64,000 bases of DNA from Novacetimonas pomaceti (GTDB lineage: Bacteria; Pseudomonadota; Alphaproteobacteria; Acetobacterales; Acetobacteraceae), in NCBI RefSeq assembly GCF_003207955.1, contig NZ_NOXG01000002.1, forward strand, positions 186,001 to 250,000, given 5' to 3'. Below the pieces are notes generated by a model. It was given only the letters and a program-made list of their open reading frames with translations, was not told the DNA's origin and searched no databases. Positions 1 to 9,135 of the stretch are shown in pieces; position 1 is the first letter of the stretch; each line of letters begins with the position of its first letter. Position numbers and translations under genes: made by a program.

Positions 1-2
1 TT

Positions 3-1235
3 ACGCAGAAGGTGCGCAACCAGTCCGGGGAAGCCGTGTCGCTTTATCCGTATTCGCGTGTCGATCGCGGTTACACGCCCACGGAAACCGGCGGCTATCT
101 GGTGCATGAGGGGCCGATTTCCGTCATTGACGGACGCCTTGACGAAAGTTCGTACAAATCCCTGCGCAATGGCGCGGTGCCGCCTGCCAACCTGTCATGG
201 AACAAGCCGGGTACGGGCGGATGGGCAGGCATTACCGACAAGTACTGGCTGACGGCCGTGATCCCGCAGCAGGATTCGCAGGTAACGGGCAGCTATGGCT
301 ACGTGCCGGTTCCCGGTCATGATGGCGTGTATCAGGTCGGCTTTACCGCGCGCGTGCCCGAAGTGATCGCCGCGGGCGGGGAGGGCGTGACCGAAAGCCA
401 TGTCTTCGCCGGCGCGAAGGAAGTGCCGCTGCTGGAGAAGTATGAATCCAGCCTGCATATCCCCTCCTTCTGGAAGGCGGTGGATTTCGGGTGGTTCGCG
501 TTCCTGACGCACCCGATCTTTACGGTGCTGGACTGGCTGAACACGCTGCTGGGCAATTTCGGCCTGGCGCTCATGGCCTTTACCCTTGTGGTCAAGGGGC
601 TGTTCTTCCCGCTTGCGACCAAGCAGTTCCGCTCCATGGGCAAGATGCGCCAGCTTCAGCCCAAGATCAAAGCGCTGCGTGAACGCTACAAGGACGATCA
701 GATGGCGCTGAACCAGCAGATGATCGCGCTGTACAAGCAGGAGGGCGTCAATCCCGCCAGCGGCTGCCTGCCGATGCTGCTGCAGATTCCGGTCTTCTGG
801 TGCCTGTACAAGGTGCTGTATGTGACGATCGAAATGCGTCACGCGCCGTTCTTTGGCTGGATCCATGACCTGTCGGCGGCGGATCCGACGAACATATTCA
901 CCCTGTTCGGGCTGATCCCGTGGGATCCCACCCATATCTCGACCTTCTTCCAGCTTGGGCTGTGGCCGATCGCCTTTGGCCTGACCATGTTCGCGCAGCA
1001 GAAGATCAATCCCGCCCCGGCAGCGGATCCGGCCCAGCAGAAGATGTTCCAGCTGATGCCGATCCTGTTCACCTTCTTCATGGCGCGGCAGCCTTCGGGG
1101 CTGGTGATCTATTATTGCTGGAACAACCTGCTGACGATGGCGCAGCAGAGCCTGATCCAGCGTCGCGTCAATGCGGAGACCAAGGCCCCCGTCGTGATCC
1201 CGCCGACGAAAAAGAACCCGAAGAAGAACAAGTAA
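3..1235 (+). CDS. yidC: Membrane protein insertase YidC (3' part; gene starts upstream of the window)
   Basis: YidC inserts and folds inner-membrane proteins, alone or with SecYEG. The reading frame is open from the first bases of the window, so the N-terminal TM and part of the periplasmic domain lie upstream; the GTG at 12 is internal. What remains is the end of the beta-sandwich periplasmic domain and then the conserved 60KD_IMP insertase domain. That domain has several hydrophobic segments, the basic cytoplasmic loop after KGLFFPLATKQFRSM with its conserved Arg, and the end motif QPSGLVIYYCWNNLLT. The tail is Lys/Asn-rich, as is common in the family. engB follows 11 bp later, an arrangement typical of alphaproteobacteria. 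Identification is secure. Confidence 0.97.
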   Translation, partial: TQKVRNQSGEAVSLYPYSRVDRGYTPTETGGYLVHEGPISVIDGRLDESSYKSLRNGAVPPANLSWNKPGTGGWAGITDKYWLTAVIPQQDSQVTGSYGYVPVPGHDGVYQVGFTARVPEVIAAGGEGVTESHVFAGAKEVPLLEKYESSLHIPSFWKAVDFGWFAFLTHPIFTVLDWLNTLLGNFGLALMAFTLVVKGLFFPLATKQFRSMGKMRQLQPKIKALRERYKDDQMALNQQMIALYKQEGVNPASGCLPMLLQIPVFWCLYKVLYVTIEMRHAPFFGWIHDLSAADPTNIFTLFGLIPWDPTHISTFFQLGLWPIAFGLTMFAQQKINPAPAADPAQQKMFQLMPILFTFFMARQPSGLVIYYCWNNLLTMAQQSLIQRRVNAETKAPVVIPPTKKNPKKNK

Positions 1236-1246
1236 GACAGGCGGCG

Positions 1247-1924
1247 ATGGTCGATTTCACACCCCATACTCCCACGACGGAGGAAATCGAACGCGACCGG
1301 GAGGCAGGGCGCCTCCTGTTCGCGGGCGAATGCAACTTCGTCTTTGGCGCGCAGAAGCTGGGCCAGCTGCCTGATCCGCATCTGCCGGAGGTCGCGTTCG
1401 CGGGACGTTCGAATGTGGGGAAATCCAGCCTTGTCAACGCCCTGACGGGCCGCCGCACCCTAGCCCGGGCCTCTTCGGAGCCGGGACGGACCAAGCAGCT
1501 CAATTTCTTCGAGCTTGCGAATCGCCTGACGCTGGTGGACATGCCGGGCTATGGCTTCGCCAGGGCGGCAAAGGCGGTCAAGGAGGACTGGCAGGGGATG
1601 ATGTTTTCGTTCCTGCGCGGTCGCCCCACCCTCAAGCGGGTCGTGCTGCTTCTGGATTCGCGGGTGGAGGTCAAGGAGAATGACCGTCAGATCATGCAGA
1701 TGCTCGACCGCGCGGCGGTGACGTTCCAGATTGTGCTGACAAAATGTGATGTCCCCAAGCCGCCGGCGCTTGCGGCAAAACTGCGTGAGGCGCGCGAGAT
1801 CGCAGGCAGGCATGCCGCCGCCTATCCCATCGTCCTTGCGACCAGCAGCGCGAATGGCGAGGGGATCGTGGAGCTTCGCGCGGAACTTGCCCGGCTTGCA
1901 AATCCGCCCCCCGCGCGGGCATGA
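1247..1924 (+). CDS. engB: Ribosome biogenesis GTP-binding protein EngB/YsxC (YihA)
   Basis: This is an essential small GTPase that helps assemble the large ribosomal subunit. The 225-residue product has the GTPase motifs in order: G1 GRSNVGKSS, G3 DMPGYGFA, G4 TKCD and a G5-like ATSSA. The ATG at 1247 was chosen because the N-terminus then matches family length; the same frame is open further upstream but runs antiparallel to nothing recognisable and overlaps yidC. It lies 11 bp after yidC and 61 bp before argB, and is probably co-transcribed with both. Confidence 0.96.
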   Translation: MVDFTPHTPTTEEIERDREAGRLLFAGECNFVFGAQKLGQLPDPHLPEVAFAGRSNVGKSSLVNALTGRRTLARASSEPGRTKQLNFFELANRLTLVDMPGYGFARAAKAVKEDWQGMMFSFLRGRPTLKRVVLLLDSRVEVKENDRQIMQMLDRAAVTFQIVLTKCDVPKPPALAAKLREAREIAGRHAAAYPIVLATSSANGEGIVELRAELARLANPPPARA

Positions 1925-1985
1925 AGGGGCGGGCCGTGGCGATGGGCACGGCCATATTGTGTTTGATGGATTGAGGCACGATCGG

Positions 1986-2891
1986 ATGACGTTAACAGGA
2001 CCAGGCAGTCAGGATGCCGGTGAACAGGCGGATGTTCTGGCGCGGGCGTTGCCGTACCTGCGACGTTATGCGGGCGATACGCTTGTCGTGAAATATGGCG
2101 GCAGCGCGATGGTGGATGCCTCGCTGTCGGATGCCTTCGGCCATGACATCGCCCTGCTCAAGCAGGTGGGGATCAACCCGGTCGTCGTGCATGGCGGCGG
2201 CCCGCAGATCAGCGCGATGCTGCGGCGCCTGCAGATCGAATCGACCTTCATCGACGGGCTGCGCGTGACCGATGCCGCCATGATCGACGTGATCGAGATG
2301 GTGCTGGCGGGCAAGGTGAACAAGCAGGTCGCGGGCCTGATCAACCGTGCCGGCGCGCTGGCGGTCGGGATTTCGGGCATGGATGGCGGCCTGATTTCCG
2401 CCCGGCGGCTGGAGCGTCGCGCCCGTGAAAACGGGGTGGAGACCGATCGCCTTCTGGACCTGGGGTTTGTCGGGGAACCCACGCGCATCGACGCGCGCGT
2501 GATCTACGCCCTGTCGGGATCGGGCCTGATCCCGGTCATCGCCCCGGTGGGCAGTGGCGAACATGGGGAAACCTATAACATCAACGCCGATACGGCGGCC
2601 GGCGCGATCGCGGGCGCGGTCAATGCCAGCCGCCTGCTGATGCTGACGGACGTGCCGGGGGTGCTGGATGAAAACGGCAACCTCATCCCCGAACTGACGG
2701 CGGAAGACGCGCGTCGCGGCATCGCAAGCGGCATGATTTCGGGCGGCATGATCCCGAAGGTGGAAACCTGCCTTGCGGCGGTGAAGGCGGGCGCCAGGGC
2801 CGCCGTCATCCTGGATGGCCGCGTGCCGCATGCCTGTCTGCTGGAACTGTTTACCGAGGCCGGGCTGGGCACGCTGATCCGCGGGGAATGA
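1986..2891 (+). CDS. argB: Acetylglutamate kinase
   Basis: ArgB phosphorylates N-acetyl-L-glutamate with ATP, the second step of arginine synthesis, in the cytoplasm. The 301-residue protein shows the amino-acid-kinase fold signatures: VVKYGGSAM near residue 35 (ATP-contacting Lys), VVVHGGGPQIS (substrate/phosphate glycine loop) and NINADTAAGAIAGAV. The ATG at 1986 follows a TGAGG-like ribosome site; earlier in-frame starts lie inside engB. Length suits the arginine-sensitive hexameric type, which alphaproteobacteria often have, but feedback sensitivity cannot be read from the sequence here. Confidence 0.97.
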   Translation: MTLTGPGSQDAGEQADVLARALPYLRRYAGDTLVVKYGGSAMVDASLSDAFGHDIALLKQVGINPVVVHGGGPQISAMLRRLQIESTFIDGLRVTDAAMIDVIEMVLAGKVNKQVAGLINRAGALAVGISGMDGGLISARRLERRARENGVETDRLLDLGFVGEPTRIDARVIYALSGSGLIPVIAPVGSGEHGETYNINADTAAGAIAGAVNASRLLMLTDVPGVLDENGNLIPELTAEDARRGIASGMISGGMIPKVETCLAAVKAGARAAVILDGRVPHACLLELFTEAGLGTLIRGE

Positions 2892-2895
2892 GGCG

Positions 2896-2915
2896 TCCCG
2901 CCCGAACGGGCGGGG
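2896..2915 (+). terminator. GC-rich hairpin between argB and dapD
   Basis: A 9-bp GC stem, TCCCGCCCG pairing with CGGGCGGGGA, lies directly after the argB stop. No T-run follows it. It could be a Rho-assisted or partial terminator, or an RNA-stability hairpin within the operon. Function is inferred from structure only. Confidence 0.35.
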
Positions 2916-3047
2916 ATCGGGAATGCATTGAGGGATGCGTTGACATGGGCGAGCATCCCCCGCATGGTCCGCGATCGTCCCCCTTTCGTGCTGTCGTCGT
3001 CCCCGATGCCGGGGCGATGGCGTGATCCGCAACAGGATTTGGAATTC

Positions 3048-3896
3048 ATGACTGATACAACCCTCCAGAGCCAGATCGAGGCCCTGTGGGAACGGCGCGA
3101 TACGCTGTCCCCCGCGTCCGGCGCGGCCGAGCGCGCGCCGGTTGATGCCGCACTGTCCGAACTTGATGCCGGTCGCCTGCGCGTGGCGATGCCGGGCGCG
3201 GATGGATGGGTGGTCAATGAATGGCTGAAAAAGGCGGTCCTGCTGTCCTTCCGCCTCAATGACAATCGCATCGTCGCGGGCGGCGGCGCGGGCGCGCCGG
3301 CCTTTGACAAGGTGCCCCTGAAATTCGCCGGCTGGGACGAGGCCGCGTTCACGCAGGCGGGCTTCCGCGCGGTGCCGGGCGCCATCGTGCGCCGTTCCGC
3401 CCATATCGCGCCGGGCGTGGTCCTGATGCCGAGCTTCGTCAACGCGGGCGCGTATGTCGACAGCGGCACGATGGTCGATACGTGGGTCACGATCGGCAGC
3501 TGTGCGCAGATCGGCAAGAACTGCCATATCAGTGGCGGCGTCGGCATCGGCGGCGTGCTTGAGCCGTTGCAGGCCGCGCCCGTCATTATCGAGGATGGCT
3601 GTTTCATCGGCGCGCGTTCCGAGGTGGCCGAAGGCGTCGTGGTCGAACGCGGCAGCGTGCTGTCGATGGGCGTCTTCCTTGGCGCCTCGACCAAGATCGT
3701 GGACCGCGCGACCGGCGAGGTGTTCATGGGCCGCGTGCCCGCCTATTCCGTCGTGGTGCCCGGCACGCTGCCGCCGCGTCAGGCGACCTCGGCCGAGGGA
3801 CGGCCGCTGCCGTCGCTGGATTGCGCCGTGATTGTCAAGCGCGTGGACGAGCGCACGCGTTCCAAGACCTCCATCAACGACCTGCTGCGCGGCTGA
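3048..3896 (+). CDS. dapD: 2,3,4,5-tetrahydropyridine-2,6-dicarboxylate N-succinyltransferase
   Basis: DapD transfers succinyl from succinyl-CoA to tetrahydrodipicolinate in the succinylase route to meso-diaminopimelate and lysine. The 282 residues match family size. There is an N-terminal helical domain, then a left-handed beta-helix of hexapeptide repeats (for example GVVLMPSFVNAGAYV and GIGGVLEPLQA) and a C-terminal segment with KTSINDLLR. The ATG at 3048 gives the standard N-terminus; a longer in-frame extension upstream has no family similarity. dapE begins 11 bp downstream, so two steps of the same pathway are adjacent. Confidence 0.97.
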   Translation: MTDTTLQSQIEALWERRDTLSPASGAAERAPVDAALSELDAGRLRVAMPGADGWVVNEWLKKAVLLSFRLNDNRIVAGGGAGAPAFDKVPLKFAGWDEAAFTQAGFRAVPGAIVRRSAHIAPGVVLMPSFVNAGAYVDSGTMVDTWVTIGSCAQIGKNCHISGGVGIGGVLEPLQAAPVIIEDGCFIGARSEVAEGVVVERGSVLSMGVFLGASTKIVDRATGEVFMGRVPAYSVVVPGTLPPRQATSAEGRPLPSLDCAVIVKRVDERTRSKTSINDLLRG

Positions 3897-3907
3897 GGCG
3901 CGGGGAC

Positions 3908-5092
3908 ATGACTGACGCACCCCACGGCGACGCAACCCTCGGGGGGCAGGATGATGCCGGGGGGGCCGTAGCACTGGCGCGGGACCTGATCCGCTGTCCT
4001 TCGGTCACGCCCGATGATGGCTGTGCGATCGACGTGCTGGCGGACGTGCTGCGGGGAATGGGGTTTACGGTTACGTCCCTGCCGTTCGGGGAAGGAAGCG
4101 CCCGGACCCCGAACCTGTTCGCGCGTCTGGGTACGACGCATCCGCATGTCTGTTTCGCCGGCCATACCGATGTCGTGCCGGTGGGCGAGGGCGCGTGGAG
4201 CAGCGATCCCTTCGCCGCGCAGGTGCATGAGGGGATTCTGTACGGACGCGGGGCGTGTGACATGAAGGGGGGGATCGCCGCCTTTGTCGCGGCGGTCCGT
4301 TCCTATCTCGCGCGTCATCAGGGCACGCCCCGGGGATCGATCAGCCTGCTGATCACAGGTGATGAGGAAGGCCCGGCGACGAACGGCACGGTGCGCGTGC
4401 TGCAATGGATGGACGAACACGCGCAGATCCCCGATTTCTGCGTGGTGGGGGAGCCGACGAATCCCCAGGCGATGGGCGAGGTCATAAAGATCGGGCGGCG
4501 CGGCAGCCTGAATGCCACGATTTCGGTCAACGGGGTGCAGGGACATGTGGCCTATCCCCATCGGGCCGACAATCCGGTGCATCGCCTGCTGGCGATCCTG
4601 CATGAACTGACCGCCAGTCCGCTGGATGCGGGCAGCGACTGGTTCGAACCCTCCAGCCTTCAGGTCACCAGCATCGACGTGGGGAACATGGCGACGAACG
4701 TCATCCCCGCCACGGCCCGTGCGCGGCTGAACATCCGTTTCAACGACCTGCATTCGGGCGCAGACCTGGCGGGGTGGATACGCACCGTATGCGCCCGGCA
4801 TGCCCCGGGGGCGGAAGTCACCGTCAATATCAGTGGCGAATCCTTCCTGACGCAGCCCACGGCGGGGGTGGAGGCGCTGCGTCAGGCGGTTGCCGACGTG
4901 ACGGGCCACGAACCACGGCTGGATACGGGGGGCGGCACATCCGACGCCCGTTTCATCAGCCGTTATTGCCCGGTTGCGGAATTCGGTCTGGTGGGGGCCA
5001 GCATGCACAAGGTTGACGAACATGTGGCGGTTGCGGATCTGGCGCAGCTGACGCGGATTTATGACTCATTTCTGGAAAGGCTGATGGGCTGA
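3908..5092 (+). CDS. dapE: Succinyl-diaminopimelate desuccinylase
   Basis: DapE is a di-zinc M20 amidohydrolase that releases succinate from N-succinyl-LL-diaminopimelate. Over 394 residues the metal and catalytic motifs are visible: CFAGHTDVVPVG (His ligand and Asp), GRGACDMKGG (bridging Asp), GDEEGP (catalytic Glu pair), VGEPT, and GGTSDARF. The dimerisation domain lies between. It starts 11 bp after dapD, and its TGA shares its last base with the ATG of the next gene, suggesting translational coupling. Confidence 0.97.
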   Translation: MTDAPHGDATLGGQDDAGGAVALARDLIRCPSVTPDDGCAIDVLADVLRGMGFTVTSLPFGEGSARTPNLFARLGTTHPHVCFAGHTDVVPVGEGAWSSDPFAAQVHEGILYGRGACDMKGGIAAFVAAVRSYLARHQGTPRGSISLLITGDEEGPATNGTVRVLQWMDEHAQIPDFCVVGEPTNPQAMGEVIKIGRRGSLNATISVNGVQGHVAYPHRADNPVHRLLAILHELTASPLDAGSDWFEPSSLQVTSIDVGNMATNVIPATARARLNIRFNDLHSGADLAGWIRTVCARHAPGAEVTVNISGESFLTQPTAGVEALRQAVADVTGHEPRLDTGGGTSDARFISRYCPVAEFGLVGASMHKVDEHVAVADLAQLTRIYDSFLERLMG

Positions 5093-5733
5093 TGGCGGAT
5101 AACGGCATGACGCCCCGATCCTCGCCCGCCGGGTTCGGCAATATCATTCGCGGGATGCTGCTGCTGGGACGGGGACGGGCCGAAGGGATCGCCTTTTTCG
5201 GCAACACGCGCGATGCGGTCCTGACGGCGCTGGCGCCGCGTATCGCGCTGTGGCTGGTGGGGGGACTCCTGACCTGCCTGCATGCGCCCGATACCACCAG
5301 CGTGACACGCCTGCTGTTTTCGCTGTGCATGATCCTGCTGCCCGCGGCGGTGACCTATGCGCTGGCGAAACGGTGGGAGCGCGCGGCATTGTGGTACCGC
5401 TATATCACGGCGGCCTGGTGGACGGACTGGCTTTCGCCGTTCGTCATGCTGGGCGTGGCGCTGCTGATGGCGCTGGGATCGCCTGCCCTGCTCGAGACGT
5501 TTTATGGCGGCCTGATCGTCAACTTGGTCGGCTTTGCCTACAGCCTGTGGATGACGTGGTTCATCGCGCGCATCGGGCTGGGGCTGCGGCCGGGACGTGC
5601 GCTGATACTGGTTGGCGCGGTGCTGGCCAGTCTTGCGCTCATGGCGGAAATCACCGCCCTCCTGCCACCGCATTACGTGCCATGGCACGACTTCATGTCC
5701 CTGCCGGGATCGGGACCTGCGGCGAAACATTGA
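5092..5733 (+). CDS. Unrecognised polytopic inner-membrane protein
   Basis: I do not recognise this 213-residue protein. After about 35 mostly polar residues it has about five hydrophobic segments (roughly residues 42-62, 68-88, 112-130, 138-160 and 178-200) with Arg/Lys-rich short loops. It has no cysteine or histidine cluster or other enzymatic signature. The TGATG junction with dapE puts it at the end of the yidC-to-dapE run. It could be a YIP1-like or transporter-accessory protein, but nothing in the sequence proves it. Methionine at residue 6 is an alternative start. Confidence 0.75.
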   Translation: MADNGMTPRSSPAGFGNIIRGMLLLGRGRAEGIAFFGNTRDAVLTALAPRIALWLVGGLLTCLHAPDTTSVTRLLFSLCMILLPAAVTYALAKRWERAALWYRYITAAWWTDWLSPFVMLGVALLMALGSPALLETFYGGLIVNLVGFAYSLWMTWFIARIGLGLRPGRALILVGAVLASLALMAEITALLPPHYVPWHDFMSLPGSGPAAKH

Positions 5734-5810
5734 TCCCCCGCGTCCTGTCATGCCGGGCAGGGGGGAGCATCTGAAAACTGCCCCCCGGTAAAAATGACAG
5801 ACGTTTCCGG

Positions 5811-5836
5811 GGCCGCCTTTTTTCAAAAAGGCGGCC
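5811..5836. terminator. Perfect palindrome between convergent genes (bidirectional terminator; relative of the genome repeat)
   Basis: GGCCGCC-TTTTT pairs with AAAAA-GGCGGCC around a 2-nt centre, giving a 12-bp stem with U-rich arms in both directions. It lies between the membrane-protein gene (+) and truA (-), both of which end here. The core resembles the GGCG hairpin of the longer repeats at 35.1, 41.9 and 54.7 kb, so this may be a partial copy serving as a terminator. Confidence 0.6.
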
Positions 5837-5895
5837 TTTCCTGAAATTTCCTGATTTTTCTGGCCTTCCCGAAGGCGGGCCGGATCAAGCTGCCC

Positions 5896-6723
5896 CTATT
5901 TGACGAACGGGTCCTCGTTATACCCGACGCCCGTCAGGTAAAGCCCTTCCGACGGGGCGGTGGGGCCACCGGCGCGGCGGTCACATGCCGCCAGTGCCTG
6001 TGCCACCCGTTCGACGGACCAGCTGCCTTCCCCGACCATCTTCAGCGTCCCGGTCATGTTGCGCACCTGATGGTGCAGGAAGGCGCGGGCTTCGGTGACA
6101 AGCACGATTTCATCGCCTTCCCGATGGATATCCAGCCGGTCGAGCGTGCGGACGGGACTTCTGGCCTGACAGGCGGAGGCACGGAAGGTGGTGAAGTCGT
6201 GGCGTCCCAGCAGGCATTGTGCGGCCTTCTGCATCAGTTCGACATCCAGCGGCTGGCGGACATGCCACACGCGTCCTTCGTCGAGCGTCGGGCGCGCGGG
6301 GCGGTTCAGGATGCGGTAGCGATAGGACCGGCGGATGGCGGAAAATCGCGCGCTCCATGTCGGCAGGACGGGCCGCGCGATCAGGATCGCCACCAGATGT
6401 GGCTTCATATGGTAATTCAGCGCATCGCGGACGGCCGAACTGCTGAGCGGGATGTCATCGGGGAAATCAAGATGGGCGACCTGTCCGGTCGCATGCACGC
6501 CCGAATCGGTGCGTCCGGCGGTGATGCTGCTGACGGGGCGGCCACCCGTCAGGCGTGTCGCCGCGGCCTCCAGCACGCTCTGGACCGAGACCAGACCCGT
6601 CGCCTGACGTTGCCAGCCGACAAAGCCGCGCCCGTCATATTCGATCCTGACGGCCCAGCGACGTATGTTTTTCGGGGCTTCGGCGTGTGGGGGCACCACG
6701 CCGGGGGGCAGACCGCCGATCAT
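5896..6723 (-). CDS. truA: tRNA pseudouridine(38-40) synthase TruA
   Basis: TruA isomerises uridines 38-40 in the anticodon stem-loop of many tRNAs. The 275-residue protein has the family signature AGRTDSGVHA with the catalytic Asp, the early YDGRGFVGWQRQ motif and the conserved HHQVRNMTG segment. The ATG at 6723 overlaps the fmt stop codon by 4 bases (ATGA) and fixes the start; the frame stays open upstream inside fmt without family similarity. It is the last gene of a def-fmt-truA run devoted to translation. Confidence 0.96.
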   Translation of the reverse strand: MIGGLPPGVVPPHAEAPKNIRRWAVRIEYDGRGFVGWQRQATGLVSVQSVLEAAATRLTGGRPVSSITAGRTDSGVHATGQVAHLDFPDDIPLSSSAVRDALNYHMKPHLVAILIARPVLPTWSARFSAIRRSYRYRILNRPARPTLDEGRVWHVRQPLDVELMQKAAQCLLGRHDFTTFRASACQARSPVRTLDRLDIHREGDEIVLVTEARAFLHHQVRNMTGTLKMVGEGSWSVERVAQALAACDRRAGGPTAPSEGLYLTGVGYNEDPFVK

Positions 6724-7652
6724 GCCCCGGCCACGTCGAATCGGGTTCCGGCCGGCACGGGCTGTCCCCGCAGGAAGGCTTCGGCCTCCATCATCCCGCG
6801 ACCGGGACGCTGCAGGCGGGTGATGCGCAGCGCCGTGCCATCCCCGCATGCCACCAGCAGCCGGTCATCCAGCGTGGCGCCAGCCACGGTGCCGCTGCTG
6901 CCTGTGGCTTTTTCCACCGCGACCGCCCCGACCTTGATCGTCTGTCCGCCAAGCATGGTGAACGTGCCGGGCCATGGAGTCATGGCGCGCACCTGCCGGT
7001 CGAGTGCGTCGGCCGGTCGGTTCCAGTCCAGGCGCCCGTCCTCGCGCGTCAGGCGCGCGGCATAGGTCACGCCCTCTTCTGGCTGTGGGCGGGGGGGCGG
7101 GATGTCGCGCAGGGTTTCGACAATCAGGCGCGCGCCCATGGCGGCAAGGTCGTCATGCAGGCTTGATGCCGTGGTGCGGGGCGTGATGGCGACGCGATCG
7201 CGCGTCAGCATCGCGCCCGTATCCAGTCCCGCGTCCATCTGCATGATGGTCACGCCGCTTTCGCTGTCGCCCGCCAGTATCGCGGCCTGGATCGGTGCCG
7301 CGCCGCGCCAGCGCGGCAGCAGGCTGGCATGGATGTTCAGGCAGCCATGCGCCGGGGCATCGAGCATGGCCGAAGGCAGGATCAGCCCATAGGCGGCGAC
7401 CACGGCGGCATCGAGTTTCAGGCCCGTGAAATATTCATGTTCCGCCGTGTTGCGACGCAGGGAAAGCGGGGTGCGGACCTCGATCCCCAGTTCCTGCGCC
7501 GCGACCTGCACGGGGGAGGGACGCAGGGCCTTGCCCCGTCCGGCGGGACGTGGGGGCTGGGTATAGGCGACGGCGATTTCATGCCCCGCTTCATGCAGGG
7601 CATGAAGGGCCGGTACGGAAAAGTCGGGCGTTCCCATGAAGGCAAGGCGCAT
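6720..7652 (-). CDS. fmt: Methionyl-tRNA formyltransferase
   Basis: Fmt formylates initiator Met-tRNA from 10-formyl-tetrahydrofolate. The 310 residues begin MRLAFMGTPDFSVPAL, a standard start, and carry HGCLNIHASLLPRWRGAAPI, with the catalytic Asn/His and the SLLPxxRG loop, then GVTIMQMDAGLDTG and the C-terminal tRNA-binding OB-like domain. The start was set at 7652 by family alignment, because upstream codons in frame extend it implausibly. Its partner deformylase gene def lies 137 bp upstream on the same strand. Confidence 0.96.
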   Translation of the reverse strand: MRLAFMGTPDFSVPALHALHEAGHEIAVAYTQPPRPAGRGKALRPSPVQVAAQELGIEVRTPLSLRRNTAEHEYFTGLKLDAAVVAAYGLILPSAMLDAPAHGCLNIHASLLPRWRGAAPIQAAILAGDSESGVTIMQMDAGLDTGAMLTRDRVAITPRTTASSLHDDLAAMGARLIVETLRDIPPPRPQPEEGVTYAARLTREDGRLDWNRPADALDRQVRAMTPWPGTFTMLGGQTIKVGAVAVEKATGSSGTVAGATLDDRLLVACGDGTALRITRLQRPGRGMMEAEAFLRGQPVPAGTRFDVAGA

Positions 7653-7789
7653 GATGTCGGTCCGTCGGGAATGGGGCGCGCCGGGCGCGAAAAACAGCCT
7701 GCGGGCGCGCGATGGCATGGGGAGGGGGGCGGCGTGCCCACCTGTCCCTGCGGGCTTTCATGGACTGCAGGGACAGGCGTGGCTGCGGA

Positions 7790-8332
7790 TCAGTGTTTCT
7801 GGCGCTGTTCCTTGGCCAGCCGGCGCATGATCATGTTGCGCTTGAGCGCGGAGAGGTGATCGACGAAGAGAATCCCCTCCAGATGGTCGATTTCATGCTG
7901 GATGCAGGTCGCCAGCAGGCCATCGACCTCGATCTCGTGACGCTTGCCCTCAAGGTCCTGGTAACGCACCCGGACGCTTTCGGGGCGCACGACCTCGGCA
8001 TACTGGTTGGGAAGCGACAGGCAGCCTTCCTCCCGCACCGACATGGTTTCCGTTTCCGCAATGACGTCGGGATTGATCAGCACCATCGGGTTGCGGGCCT
8101 CGTCCTTGTCGGCGACATCGACGATGGCGAAACGCAGGCCAAGACCCACCTGCGGCGCGGCCAGCCCGATTCCGGGGGCCTTGTACATCGCCGCGAACAT
8201 GCGCGGGATGGTTTCACGCAGTCCGGCGACATCCTCGGGACGGACAAGGCGCGTTTTCTGGCGCAGGATCGCCTGCGGGGCGACAAGGATCGGCATCGGG
8301 GTGGCCGTGGAAATGACGTCTTGATCAATCAT
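7790..8332 (-). CDS. def: Peptide deformylase
   Basis: Def removes the N-formyl group from nascent proteins. The 180-residue metalloenzyme has all three signature motifs in order: GIGLAAPQVG, EGCLSLP (metal-ligand Cys) and HEIDH (two His ligands and the catalytic Glu). The C-terminal helix is Lys/Arg-rich, as in type I enzymes. It heads the minus-strand def-fmt-truA group and is divergent from the small heat-shock gene; their promoters share the 230-bp space. Confidence 0.97.
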   Translation of the reverse strand: MIDQDVISTATPMPILVAPQAILRQKTRLVRPEDVAGLRETIPRMFAAMYKAPGIGLAAPQVGLGLRFAIVDVADKDEARNPMVLINPDVIAETETMSVREEGCLSLPNQYAEVVRPESVRVRYQDLEGKRHEIEVDGLLATCIQHEIDHLEGILFVDHLSALKRNMIMRRLAKEQRQKH

Positions 8333-8460
8333 GTTCGCGATTTAGCGATCCTGCGCCCCGGATGCCAGAGGTTCCGTGCGCCGGGATACGTGTTTTTTAC
8401 CTTCCGCATGCCATTTTCCCGGCCCTGGCGAACGCTGCGTCATGCGGGCGGGCGGGGGTT

Positions 8461-8490
8461 CCCTTGCGTATCGCGGCCAATGTCCCATAT
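8461..8490 (+). promoter_or_regulatory. Probable RpoH (sigma-32) heat-shock promoter of the hsp20 gene
   Basis: CCCTTGCG (8461-8468) and TCCCATAT (8483-8490), separated by 14 bases, match the sigma-32 pattern of CTTGAA and CCCCATNT with a 13-14 nt spacer. It ends about 70 bp before the hsp20 start, which makes biological sense. Assigned by eye, without a scoring matrix. Confidence 0.6.
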
Positions 8491-8562
8491 CGTCAAAGGG
8501 GGCGGATGCCATGATGGGTCCGTCTTTCATTGTCGTCTCGCTCGAGAATTGAGGAGGCCTGA

Positions 8563-9057
8563 GTGTCGGGAAGAGTGTTCGGATCCCCCATGTTTCTTGG
8601 TTTTGATCATCTGGAACAGATGCTGGAACGCGCGTCAAAGAATGCGTCCGACGGATATCCGCCATACAACATAGAACAGGTCAGCCCCACGACACTGCGC
8701 ATCACGCTGGCGGTGGCAGGGTTCATGATGGAAGACCTGCATATCACGCAGGAGGACAACCAGCTTGTGATCCGGGGGCGCCAGAACGACGACGGACAGG
8801 GACGGGTGTTCCTGCATCGCGGTATCGCCGCGCGGCAGTTCCAGAAAGCCTTTGTCATGGCCGAAGGGATCGAGATTGGCGGCGCATGGATGGATAACGG
8901 CCTGCTGCACATAGAACTGCACCGGCCCCAGCCCGAAGTGCGCGTGCGCAAGATCGAGATTACGAAAGGACCGTCGATCCGCGATCGCGCGGCCCCGGTC
9001 GTCGATGTTCCCGGCATGCGCAAGCAGCATGTCGTCAGGGTCATTGATGACGAATAG
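8563..9057 (+). CDS. Small heat-shock protein, Hsp20/IbpA type
   Basis: This is an ATP-independent holdase that binds unfolding proteins and passes them to DnaK/ClpB. The 164-residue product has a central alpha-crystallin domain (about residues 40-125) with the strand pair around AVAGFMMEDLHITQEDNQLV and the NGLLHIEL strand, plus a charged C-terminal tail. It starts with GTG at 8563, supported by GAGGAGG at 8551-8557. The upstream sequence carries an RpoH-like promoter. The next gene is DUF1150, a frequent alphaproteobacterial partner of Hsp20. Confidence 0.93.
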   Translation: MSGRVFGSPMFLGFDHLEQMLERASKNASDGYPPYNIEQVSPTTLRITLAVAGFMMEDLHITQEDNQLVIRGRQNDDGQGRVFLHRGIAARQFQKAFVMAEGIEIGGAWMDNGLLHIELHRPQPEVRVRKIEITKGPSIRDRAAPVVDVPGMRKQHVVRVIDDE

Positions 9058-9135
9058 GGGGAATGCCGCCCACCCATGTTATCATATGAATGCGGGAGAC
9101 GTCCCTGTGGACGGATCTCCCGGCTGCTGGAGGGC

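Noticed and set aside
12..1235. GTG at 12 as the true start of yidC
   Set aside because: The frame is open to the window edge and the protein begins inside the periplasmic domain, so the gene is cut by the window.
2892..3047. Possible lysine riboswitch upstream of dapD
   Set aside because: Only a single GC hairpin is visible; no five-helix lysine-box pattern or conserved loops.
1992..3974. A 660-codon antisense frame over argB and dapD
   Set aside because: Low-complexity Arg/His-rich product, no ribosome site, covers two known genes.
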